Source: VGDP01 sp040905845 (lineage in GTDB: Bacteria; Pseudomonadota; Alphaproteobacteria; SP197). From it: a DNA stretch of 14,511 nucleotides. The number at the start of each line of letters is the position of its first letter. The stretch's first letter is position 1. Both the position numbers and the translations under genes were made by a program. Location: the NCBI GenBank assembly GCA_040905845.1, contig JBBDQV010000214.1, forward strand, positions 1 through 14,511, read 5' to 3'. Below are positions 7,669 to 14,510 of this stretch, piece by piece. The notes beneath the pieces are model-generated. The model saw only the letters and a program-made list of their open reading frames with translations, did no database searches and had not been told where the DNA came from.

Positions 7669-9305
7669 GAGCGGGCGCGGCGGCGGCGGAAGTACGCGGC
7701 CGCGAGCATGCCGGCGCCGAGCAACGCGAGCGTGGCGGGCTCGGGCACCCGAGGCACGGCCTCGAAAACGTTGGCCTGGATCGTCTGGATGCCGGTGTTG
7801 CGCAGGATGATGTCCGAGAGCCGGGTGTTGTTCAGGGCGTCGAGCATGGCGCCGCCGAACATCGTTTCGTACCAGAACCGATCGCCGTCGCGTGCCCGCA
7901 TGAACTGGTCGGCGATGATCGTGAACGCCACGATTCCGACCATGGCGCCCGGCACGTGCGCCTCGGAAATGGCGCCGATCCACAGGTCGACGTCGTTGAT
8001 GTCGCCGTAGACCGCCTGGAGCGCGAGGTCGGCCTCGGGCTCGAAGAAGCCCATGCCGAACTCCGCCGCGCCGAGCCCGAGCGCGATCCGCACCGCGTTG
8101 AAGGACGGCAGGCCGTGATCGCGGCCGCGCTGGAGATTGAGCGAGGCGAGGTCGAGCCCGCCCGCGCCCGGCGGGCCGAACAGGAAGTTGCGCACGTCAT
8201 CGACGATCATCGAGTCGATCTCCTGGGCCGGCTGTGCCGCCAGCCCGCGTAGGATCGAGTCGATGCCGTTGTCGATGATCTCGTCCGGCGCGAAGAACGC
8301 ATCGCGCAAGGCGAGGTTGCCGTCGGCGATGACGCCGCCGTTCTCCTCAAGGCGCAGCAGGATGGACGACAAGAGGGTGTGGCCCATGCGGAACGCGGCG
8401 CCGGCGAATTCGTTGCTCACGCCCGGGTCGATCGTATCGTCGTAGGCCTGGGTGCCGAGCGAGGTGCCAAGCACCATGGGCAGGAACTCATTGAACGTGA
8501 TCGACTGGATCTCGGCGCCGACGATCGCGCGCGCGGTCTGAAACACGATCTCGTCGTCGGCGACGGGGTCGAGCCCGCCGTCGGCGGTCAACCCGTCGGC
8601 GATCCGGTTGTGCTCGCGCATGAACAACGTGTGCATGGCGGTCAGCGCGACCTGCTCGTTGACCCGGTCGTCGCCGGCCCGGAACAGGCCCGTGCCGTCG
8701 AGCGGCAGCAGGTCGTCGGTGCTGGTGGCCAGCCGGCCGCCCTGGAAGCTGCGCAACGAATCGGCCCTGGCCTGGCTCGAGCCGTAGACCATGGAGCCGT
8801 CGATCCACGCGGTCAGCGAGTTCGGCTGCTGGCGGACACCATTGGCGTCGGCGACCCCGACGGATCGGGAAAAGGCCAGCTCGGTCGCCGGCGCGAACGC
8901 GGGGTCGTCCGGTGGAACCGGGATCGGGAACGGCTCGGCCGGGTTGGTGGGCACGAGGTCCAGGTCGTGATCGACGAACTGACCCCACTGCCAGATGAAG
9001 TCGCTGGCGCCCTTCTTGTTGAACTCGGAACTCGCCTGGGCAACGACGCCGTTGCTGATGACGCGCGGGCTCGGCCGGCCGGCGCCCGCGGGGGTCGAAA
9101 AGCCGTCGCCGTAATCGGGAGCGACGAGCCGCAAGAGGAGAGAGCCCGCCATGCCGAAGTCGGGGTTGGCGAAGTTGTTGCCGGTGCCGTCGAAGCTGCG
9201 GAACGGAATCGCCGACGCGCTCGCACACACGAGCATCGCGACGCCGAACGAGAGACCAGCCCAACGCATCGATGCCGGAGCCGACCAGCGAAGACCGATA
9301 CCCAT
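7665..9305 (-). CDS. Animal-haem-peroxidase family protein with PEP-CTERM sorting signal
   Basis: The protein has 546 residues and belongs to the peroxidase-cyclooxygenase superfamily, whose members use H2O2 to oxidise halides or organic substrates. An N-terminal signal peptide probably ends after ASASA at residue 32. Motifs of the myeloperoxidase type are intact. The distal pair is D112-H113 in WGQFVDHDLDL, and the calcium loop is LTAWIDGSMVYGS (164-176). The distal arginine and haem-linking glutamate are R214 and E217 in DRVNEQ, and REHNR follows at 230-234. The proximal histidine is H309 in FRMGHT, and LQRGRDHGLPSFN comes later. Q218 sits where myeloperoxidase has its haem-linking Met243. 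The C-terminus is a PEP-CTERM tag: VPEPATLALLG, a hydrophobic helix and RRRRARS, implying exosortase processing for the surface or extracellular matrix. The ATG at 9305 follows a GGAGA ribosome-binding site; an upstream in-frame ATG at 9338 is less well placed. Confidence 0.93.
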   Translation of the reverse strand: MGIGLRWSAPASMRWAGLSFGVAMLVCASASAIPFRSFDGTGNNFANPDFGMAGSLLLRLVAPDYGDGFSTPAGAGRPSPRVISNGVVAQASSEFNKKGASDFIWQWGQFVDHDLDLVPTNPAEPFPIPVPPDDPAFAPATELAFSRSVGVADANGVRQQPNSLTAWIDGSMVYGSSQARADSLRSFQGGRLATSTDDLLPLDGTGLFRAGDDRVNEQVALTAMHTLFMREHNRIADGLTADGGLDPVADDEIVFQTARAIVGAEIQSITFNEFLPMVLGTSLGTQAYDDTIDPGVSNEFAGAAFRMGHTLLSSILLRLEENGGVIADGNLALRDAFFAPDEIIDNGIDSILRGLAAQPAQEIDSMIVDDVRNFLFGPPGAGGLDLASLNLQRGRDHGLPSFNAVRIALGLGAAEFGMGFFEPEADLALQAVYGDINDVDLWIGAISEAHVPGAMVGIVAFTIIADQFMRARDGDRFWYETMFGGAMLDALNNTRLSDIILRNTGIQTIQANVFEAVPRVPEPATLALLGAGMLAAAYFRRRRARS

Positions 9306-9561
9306 GGCGTTATCTCCGAACTCGACCCCCGGCGTCATGTGGAGGTCACGATTCCGTGATCAGTCTCGAGCAAGATTCGAGCCGCCATCGGATTTTCGTT
9401 AAGAGTCCGTGCGGTAGGCGACGCCTGACCGATGGGGCACAAGGGGAGTGTCAAACAGACCTTACAGGTGTCGCACCGTGCGGTACCCGAACGGGCCACG
9501 GGATGGCTGCCTTGCACGGCGGACGTTTCTCCGCTGCCCCGAGACTCATTAGGATGATTGG
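9306..9561. promoter_or_regulatory. Divergent intergenic region between the peroxidase and the catabolic gene set
   Basis: These 256 bp must hold the promoter of the - strand peroxidase gene and probably that of the + strand MaoC-PhzF set. The region is less GC-rich than its surroundings. On the - strand, TTGACA at 9456-9451 is a perfect -35 hexamer, but I see no convincing -10 at the right distance. On the + strand, TTGCAC at 9512-9517 is a possible -35, again without a good partner. A small inverted repeat, TCACG and CGTGA at 9346-9350 and 9355-9359, lies near the peroxidase start. The larger quasi-palindrome at 9467-9487 is listed separately. Confidence 0.45.
9467..9487. promoter_or_regulatory. 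21-bp quasi-palindrome, candidate operator
   Basis: GGTGTCGCAC at 9467-9476 and GTGCGGTACC at 9478-9487 are symmetric about C9477. Eight of ten positions pair exactly and the remaining two would be G-U wobbles in RNA. It lies in the divergent intergenic region, 75 bp before the MaoC start and about 160 bp before the peroxidase start. A second GTGTC lies 20 bp upstream, at 9448-9452, on the same face of the helix as the one at 9468-9472. A dimeric regulator site is an inference; no regulator gene lies in this set. Confidence 0.3.
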
Positions 9562-10023
9562 ATGCGCACGCGCTTCTTCGAGGACTTCAAGGTTGGCGAC
9601 CGGATCGAGTCGCGCGGCAAGACACTGACCGAGGCGGACATCGTCGCGTTCGGCTTCCAATACGACCCGCAGCCGTTCCACATCGACGCCGAGGCGGCCA
9701 AGCGCTCGCTCTACGGCGGCCTGATCGCGAGCGGGTTCCAGACCCTCGCTGTCGGCTTCCGCATGCTGTGGGATACGGGCGTGCTGGCGGGCAGCAGCCT
9801 CGGCTCGCCCGGGTTCGACGAGTTGCGCTGGCTTCAGCCGGTCCGCCCCGGCGACACGCTGCGCACGCGCCTCGAGGTCCTGGAAACCCGACCCTCGGGC
9901 TCGAAGCCCGATCGCGGCATCCTGCGGGTGCTCCAGGAGGTCGTGAACCAGCGCGACGAGGTCGTGCTCGACTTCAAGGCCATCATCTTCGTCAAGCGCC
10001 GGACCGAGGAGATCGAGGTATGA
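9562..10023 (+). CDS. MaoC-like hot-dog-fold hydratase
   Basis: The protein has 153 residues, a normal length for single-domain MaoC proteins. These usually hydrate 2-enoyl-CoA thioesters or related unsaturated acids. The catalytic pair of the R-hydratase motif is D35 and H40 in YDPQPFHID, spaced by five as in PhaJ-type enzymes, followed by GGLIASGFQT. The motif is looser than the classical GDxNPxH: Gln stands before Pro38 and Phe before His40. The ATG at 9562 has AGGA at 9551-9554. The TGA stop overlaps the ATG of the next gene (10020-10023), so the two are translationally coupled. It begins the + strand set that ends with the Rieske oxygenase. The substrate is unknown; a CoA thioester is only the family default, and no acyl-CoA ligase is nearby. 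Confidence 0.88.
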   Translation: MRTRFFEDFKVGDRIESRGKTLTEADIVAFGFQYDPQPFHIDAEAAKRSLYGGLIASGFQTLAVGFRMLWDTGVLAGSSLGSPGFDELRWLQPVRPGDTLRTRLEVLETRPSGSKPDRGILRVLQEVVNQRDEVVLDFKAIIFVKRRTEEIEV

Positions 10024-10808
10024 AACTACCGTTCTATTGGGTCGACGCGTTCGCCGAGCGGACGTTCGCCGGCAACCCCGCGGGCGTGGTGCCGCTGGAG
10101 TCCTGGATCGACGATCGCCTGATGCAATCGATCGCGGCCGAGAACAACCTCGCCGAGACCGCGTTCTTCGTGCCCAAGGGCCGCGACTTTCAGTTGCGCT
10201 GGTTCACGCCTACGGTGGAGGTGGCGATGTGCGGCCATGCCACCCTGGCGTCCGGCCACGTGGTCATGACCGCGCTGGAGTCGATGCGAACCTCGGTCAC
10301 GTTCCATTCGCTGTCGGGCCCGCTCGGCGTCGCGCGCGACGGTGAGCGTTGCGCGCTCGACTTCCCGAACCGTGCGCCGACCCCGATCGCGGTTCCCGCA
10401 TGGCTAGGGCCGGCGCTCGGCGCCAAGGCCGTCGAGCTGCACGAGGCGCCGGGCGAGAACCTGCTCGCCGTCTTGCCGAGCGCCAAGGAGGTGCGCGGGC
10501 TCGCGCCCAACATGCCGGCGCTGGCCAAGGGTCTCGGTCAACGCGGCATCATCGTCACCGCGCCGGGCGAGGACGTCGACTTCGTGTCGCGCTACTTCGC
10601 GCCCAACCACGGCATTCCCGAGGATCCCGTCACCGGCTCGGCCCACTGCACCCTGACGCCCTATTGGGCGAAGCGGCTCGGCAAGACGACGCTGGAAGCG
10701 CGTCAGGTCTCGGCGCGCGGCGGCCGGCTCACCTGCACGCTCAAGGGCGACCGGGTCGCCATCGCGGGGCGCGCCATCACCTACATGACCGGCACCATCG
10801 AGGTGTGA
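10020..10808 (+). CDS. PhzF family isomerase/epimerase-like protein
   Basis: The protein has 262 residues with the two-lobed diaminopimelate-epimerase-like fold of PhzF. In phenazine synthesis PhzF isomerises a dihydro-hydroxyanthranilate, but most family members have unknown substrates. The N-terminus FYWVDAFAERTFAGNPAGVV is typical. The catalytic acid is probably E46 in NNLAETAFF. MCGHATLASGHV and EDPVTGSAHCTLTPYW are the paired glycine-rich substrate loops of the family. The ATG overlaps the MaoC stop by 4 bp, with GAGGAG about 10 bases upstream inside the MaoC coding region. No other phenazine genes are present, so a phenazine role is not supported. An isomerase step on a cyclic or unsaturated acid in the local pathway is a reasonable inference. 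The gene ends 72 bp before the amidohydrolase start. Confidence 0.9.
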   Translation: MKLPFYWVDAFAERTFAGNPAGVVPLESWIDDRLMQSIAAENNLAETAFFVPKGRDFQLRWFTPTVEVAMCGHATLASGHVVMTALESMRTSVTFHSLSGPLGVARDGERCALDFPNRAPTPIAVPAWLGPALGAKAVELHEAPGENLLAVLPSAKEVRGLAPNMPALAKGLGQRGIIVTAPGEDVDFVSRYFAPNHGIPEDPVTGSAHCTLTPYWAKRLGKTTLEARQVSARGGRLTCTLKGDRVAIAGRAITYMTGTIEV

Positions 10809-10880
10809 GGCCGGCGCGCCTTGCCACGGCCGCGGCGCGGTGATGAACTCGGCGATCGGTCCCGCGCCAGGGAGAGTGCC

Positions 10881-12091
10881 ATGGTCACCTCGATCCGGGA
10901 CGTCGTGATCTCGGCCGACGCTCACGTCGGCGAGCCGGAGGCGATGCGCCGGCGGCTGCCCAAGCGCTACCGCGACCGGCTGCCCGAATTCGGGGTCGAT
11001 GCCGACGGCAACCTCGACTTCAAGGTCAAGGGCGAGCGCCGGCGCGTGAAGCAGGACCAGAAGAAGCCGAAGCCCGAGGACCTGCTGCGCGAGTTCCGTA
11101 CCGACCCTTCGCAGGGCACCGACCTCGACCGGCGGCTTCACGACATGGCGGTCGAAGGTGTCGATGCCCAGGTGATCTTCCCCAACATCGGGCTCGGCTG
11201 CTCGATGGGCAGCGAGCCGGCGGGCTACTACCACGCCTGGGCGCGCGCGCCCATAACGACCACGTCTGGGAGGTGTTCGGCCCGCACCACCGGTGCTTCA
11301 AGCCGGCGGCGACGATCGCGGTCGATGACCCGGACGCCATGGTCGCCGAGGCGGAGCGCTGCATCCGGCTCGGCTTCGCGACCCTGTTCCTGCCCGCGAA
11401 CGTGCCGTGGCAGCCCTACCGCCTGCCGGTCTACGACCGGCTGTGGAGCCTCGCCGCCGAGGCCGGTGTACCGGTCAGCTTCCACATCTTCAGCGGCAAC
11501 CTGGCCCTCGGCGCGGACTTCGCGAGCGTCGCCGACATCAACCCGGCGCGCATCGCCAAGGCGCGACAGGTCAAGAAGCACGAGCAGGAGATCGGCCAGA
11601 AGGAGATGGCCGGCATGACGACGCTCGGCACCGCCTCGGGCATGGCGCCGATCGCGGAGTTGACCGGCGCGGGCGTGCTGCAGCGCCACCCTTCGCTCCG
11701 CTTCGTCATCGTCGAGTGCGAGTGCGGCTGGCTCGCCTGGTTGCTCCAGATGCTCGACCAGATGCAGGAGCGCCGCTACCACAACATGGTCGAGCTCGAC
11801 CTCAAGCCGAGCGAGTACTTCCAGCGTCAGGGCGCGGTGACCATCACCGACGACCCCGTGGCGCTCAACAACGTGCGCTTCACGGGCACCGACTGCCTGA
11901 TCTGGGGCAACGACTATCCGCACGACGAGGGAACGTTCCCCAACAGCCGGCGGCCGATCGAGGAGGTCCGCGCGGCGCTGGGGTCAAGGCGCGCGCACGA
12001 CGTGCTGGCCGGCAACGCCGCCAAGGCGTATGGCTTCGACCTGGCCTGGCTCGCCGCTCACCGCGGCGAGGTGGCGCGGCATTTGGACTGA
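10881..12091 (+). pseudogene. Amidohydrolase (PF04909 type), frameshifted at a (GC)5 tract
   Basis: Two overlapping frames together encode one TIM-barrel metal hydrolase or decarboxylase. The first frame starts at ATG 10881 after GGGAGAG (10870-10876) and carries the ISADAHVGEP motif with ligands D13 and H15. It leaves homology after W120-A-R-A at about 11249. The second frame resumes with HNDHVWEVFGP at 11252 and runs to TGA 12089-12091. It includes SFHIFSGN (His codon 11483-11485), ECECGWLAWLL and the barrel-end aspartate in WGNDYPHDE (codon 11912-11914). Removing two bases from the GC tract restores a 402-residue protein with every motif in order. As given, frame one would make a chimeric 245-residue product ending at 11618. 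The clean motifs on both sides suggest a recent mutation or a sequencing error rather than an old pseudogene. The substrate is unknown. Confidence 0.85.
11241..11250 (+). repeat. (GC)5 dinucleotide tract at the amidohydrolase frameshift
   Basis: Ten bases of alternating GC follow the TGG codon at 11238-11240 and precede CCCATAAC. Eleven bases separate TGG from the CAT codon where the second frame resumes. Nine bases, as with a (GC)4 tract, would give an uninterrupted Trp-Ala-Arg-Ala-His-Asn. The tract is short, but it is the kind of run where replication slippage or base-calling errors occur. Confidence 0.8.
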
Positions 12092-12116
12092 GGGGTCGGC
12101 CCGCGCGGGGGGCACC

Positions 12117-13124
12117 ATGGACGAGGCCGAGTTCCAAGCCAAGAAGGCGGAGATGACCCCGTGGTACTGGTGGGGCATTCAGACCTTCTTCAAGTGCCCG
12201 TGGGACGAGGACCCGGCGCACTGCGACATCGGGCTGGTCGGCGTGCCGCATTCCTCGGGCAACGGCTCGACCGAGCGCGACCAGCACCTTGGCCCCCGTG
12301 CGGTGCGCAACGTCTCGGGCTGGTACCGGCGCGGCCACCAGAAGTTCGGCATCATCCCGTGGGAGGCCGCGCGCGTGCATGACCTGGGCGACGTGCCGCT
12401 GCCCCACGCCATGGTCAACGACATCTGCGTCAATGACATCGAGGGGTTCTTCAAGCGGCTCGATCGGGCCGGCACGCGCCCGGTTTCGATCGGCGGCGAC
12501 CACGCGATCACCGGCCCGATCCTCAAGGCGATCGCCGGCAAGGACGCGCGCCTGACCGGCGGGCGCAAATGCGCGCTCTTGCACTTCGACGCCCACCGCG
12601 ACGACTACGAGCACATCCCGCACTGGCTGGGCAGCGTGCGCTCCGCCGCGCACTGGGCGGCCTATACCGTGGTCGAGCAGCACGTCGATCCGACACGGAG
12701 CGTCCAGCTCGGCATGCGCGGCAACCCGATCAAGCCGCGCAAGGACATCTACGAGAGCAAGCTCGGTTACCGCCTGATCCCGGCCGAGGAATACTTCGCG
12801 CAGGGCATCGAGGAGACCATCCGCATCATCCGCGAGCGGGTCGGCGATGCACCGCTCTACATCACGTTCGATCTCGACGTGCTCGACCCGGCCGAGGCGC
12901 CCGCGGTGGCCAACATGGAACCGCTCCATCGCGGCATGCGCTCGTGGGAGGCCATGAAAATCTTCCACGGGCTGCGCGGCATGAACGTGATCGGCGGCGA
13001 CGTCGTGTGTCTGATCCCGACCAAGGACAACCCGTCGAACATCACTTCGATGACCGCCATGGCGCTGATGTTCGAGATGATCGCCTTGATCGCGGACTAC
13101 CTGGCGACGGCCAAGTCGAGATGA
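12117..13124 (+). CDS. Arginase/agmatinase-fold ureohydrolase, divergent
   Basis: The protein has 335 residues. Ureohydrolases use a two-manganese centre to cleave guanidino or related C-N bonds, usually releasing urea. The metal motifs are complete: GGDHA with H129, DAHRD with D158, H160 and D162, and FDLDVLDP with D252 and D254. The guanidino-binding region, normally GTGTPEPGG, is here VANMEPLHRGM, keeping E268 but losing the glycines. The GFDIVEVSP-like strand is replaced by GGDVVCLIP. A Trp/Tyr/Phe-rich N-terminal segment (WYWWGIQTFF, residues 16-25) precedes the fold. The substrate is therefore probably not agmatine or arginine, but I cannot say which. The ATG at 12117 lies 25 bp after the amidohydrolase stop with a G-rich ribosome-binding site. 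Its TGA overlaps the ATG of the Rieske gene, so the two are coupled. Confidence 0.9.
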   Translation: MDEAEFQAKKAEMTPWYWWGIQTFFKCPWDEDPAHCDIGLVGVPHSSGNGSTERDQHLGPRAVRNVSGWYRRGHQKFGIIPWEAARVHDLGDVPLPHAMVNDICVNDIEGFFKRLDRAGTRPVSIGGDHAITGPILKAIAGKDARLTGGRKCALLHFDAHRDDYEHIPHWLGSVRSAAHWAAYTVVEQHVDPTRSVQLGMRGNPIKPRKDIYESKLGYRLIPAEEYFAQGIEETIRIIRERVGDAPLYITFDLDVLDPAEAPAVANMEPLHRGMRSWEAMKIFHGLRGMNVIGGDVVCLIPTKDNPSNITSMTAMALMFEMIALIADYLATAKSR

Positions 13125-14425
13125 CCAGCGACCCGTTCGACATCGGGCGGTTCACGGTCGACACCGCCGATGCGTGGACGCTGCCGGCGCCCTACTACAC
13201 CGCGCCCGAGGTGTTCGAGGCCGAGAAGTCGGCCATATTCCGGCGTTCGTGGCGGGTCGTCGGGCACGCGAGCGAAATCGCCGAGCCAGGCGACACCCTG
13301 ACCCAGGACATCTGCGGTGCCGGCGTGCTCGTGGTGCGCGGACGCGACGGTGTGCTCAGGGGTTTTCACAACGTCTGCCGGCACCGCGCGCACGTGCTGC
13401 TGGCCGCGCGCAAAGGCAACGTCAAGGCGGTCATCACCTGCCCGTACCACTCCTGGGCGTACGGGCTGGATGGCGGCTTGCGCATGGCCAGGAACAGCGA
13501 GTCGGTTCCAGGCTTCGACAAAAGCGCGTTCGGACTGACGCCCGTTCGCGTCGAGGTCTTCTGCGGCTTCGTCTTCGTCAACCTCGACGCGGGCGCGAGG
13601 CCGTTGGCCGAATGCGCGCCGGGCTTTGAGGCGACGCTTCGCCGGTTCATCCCCGACCTCGACCGCATGGCGTGGATCGAACGGCAGGACTTCGACATCG
13701 AGGCGAACTGGAAAGTCGTGGTCGAGAACTCGATCGACAACTATCACGTGCTGCTCTCGGGACCGGCCCATCGCGCGTTCGGCCGATTCGCCGACGGCCA
13801 CGACCTGAAGCTGTTCAACCGGCCGGGCTGGATCCAGCTCCACGCCGGGCCCGGCACGCCGGACAACGCCGTCTACGACTTCCGCGCCAACGCGGGCCAG
13901 GGCCAGACGTCGGATTACGTGACGTTCTACCTGTGGCCGGACCTGCTGCTGTTCACGTTCCCCCACGTCAACGGCATGTGGAGCTTCCTGATGGCGCCCG
14001 AGGGGCCCGAGCGCACGCGCGAGGAGGTCGCCGCGTACACGCCGGGCGGCGCCGCGCTCGACGGCATCACCAGGGAGGCGGTGCGCTGGATGGCCGAGGT
14101 GCTGGGGCCCGAGGACGTGCGGCTTAACATCGGCGTGCAGAAGGGGCTGCACTCGCCGGGGTGCGTCCAGAGCCGGCTCCTGATCGACGAGCGCCGGAGC
14201 AACATGAGCGAGCACGGCATCCACTACTTCCAGGCCACCGTTCTCGAGGCCCTGGGCCGGCTTCCCGCCGGCTCGGCGGGGATTCTGCTGTCGCCGGAGG
14301 ATGCGGTCGCAGCTTGGTCCGAGTACGAGGCGACGGGACGCCACGTCACGGCCAAGGAAGCCGATGCTTGGCTTGCTCGGCTGGAAGCGGGCGAGGACGC
14401 CGAACCGCCGTCACCTCACGAGTAG
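13121..14425 (+). CDS. Rieske non-haem-iron oxygenase, alpha subunit
   Basis: The protein has 434 residues. It should hydroxylate, dihydroxylate or demethylate an organic substrate, taking electrons from a separate reductase that is not in this window. The N-terminal Rieske [2Fe-2S] domain has C86-R-H88 and C107-PY-H110, with 18 residues between the pairs. The catalytic domain has NWKVVVEN, then bridging D206 and iron ligand H209 in DNYH. The next histidine is H217 in SGPAH, and the probable carboxylate ligand is D332 in GPED, followed by VQKGLHSPG. The H209-H217 spacing of eight is longer than the common four to six. The start overlaps the ureohydrolase stop by 4 bp (ATGA at 13121-13124). 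A ring-hydroxylating enzyme and a quaternary-ammonium N-demethylase are both possible; the sequence alone does not separate them. Confidence 0.93.
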   Translation: MTSDPFDIGRFTVDTADAWTLPAPYYTAPEVFEAEKSAIFRRSWRVVGHASEIAEPGDTLTQDICGAGVLVVRGRDGVLRGFHNVCRHRAHVLLAARKGNVKAVITCPYHSWAYGLDGGLRMARNSESVPGFDKSAFGLTPVRVEVFCGFVFVNLDAGARPLAECAPGFEATLRRFIPDLDRMAWIERQDFDIEANWKVVVENSIDNYHVLLSGPAHRAFGRFADGHDLKLFNRPGWIQLHAGPGTPDNAVYDFRANAGQGQTSDYVTFYLWPDLLLFTFPHVNGMWSFLMAPEGPERTREEVAAYTPGGAALDGITREAVRWMAEVLGPEDVRLNIGVQKGLHSPGCVQSRLLIDERRSNMSEHGIHYFQATVLEALGRLPAGSAGILLSPEDAVAAWSEYEATGRHVTAKEADAWLARLEAGEDAEPPSPHE

Positions 14426-14466
14426 CACCAATGGGCACGCTGTCCGACCTGCCGCAGCCCACCCTC

Positions 14467-14510
14467 ACCCTGCCCTCTCCCGCCAATGGCGGGAGAGGGT
14501 TGCGCAGGGT
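14467..14510. repeat. REP-like long palindrome downstream of the Rieske gene
   Basis: CCCTCTCCCGCC at 14473-14484 and GGCGGGAGAGGG at 14488-14499 pair perfectly over 12 bp around an AAT loop. ACCCTG at 14467-14472 and CAGGGT at 14505-14510 extend the stem by 6 bp, leaving a 5-nt bulge (TTGCG) on one side only. This CCCTCTCCCGC/GCGGGAGAGGG type of dyad is, from general knowledge, a common dispersed intergenic repeat in GC-rich Proteobacteria. It lies 41 bases after the oxygenase stop and may also end the transcript, although no long T-run follows within the window. The window ends one base later, so further copies or a RAYT transposase cannot be seen. Confidence 0.75.

Noticed and set aside
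9306..9338. Earlier in-frame ATG (9338) for the peroxidase
   Set aside because: The ATG at 9305 has the GGAGA ribosome-binding site at the proper distance and puts the signal peptide nearer the N-terminus.
10020..10808. PhzF as evidence for phenazine synthesis
   Set aside because: No phzA, B, C, D, E or G homologues are nearby, and the PhzF family is much wider than phenazine producers.
10809..10880. GC-rich inverted repeat (CGCGCC / GGCGCG at 10815-10820 and 10834-10839) between PhzF and the amidohydrolase
   Set aside because: Only six pairs around a 13-nt loop, expected by chance at this GC content, with no T-run.
13097..14344. 415-codon open frame on the - strand opposite the Rieske gene
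   Set aside because: The + strand frame has complete Rieske and iron-site motifs; the - strand frame has none.
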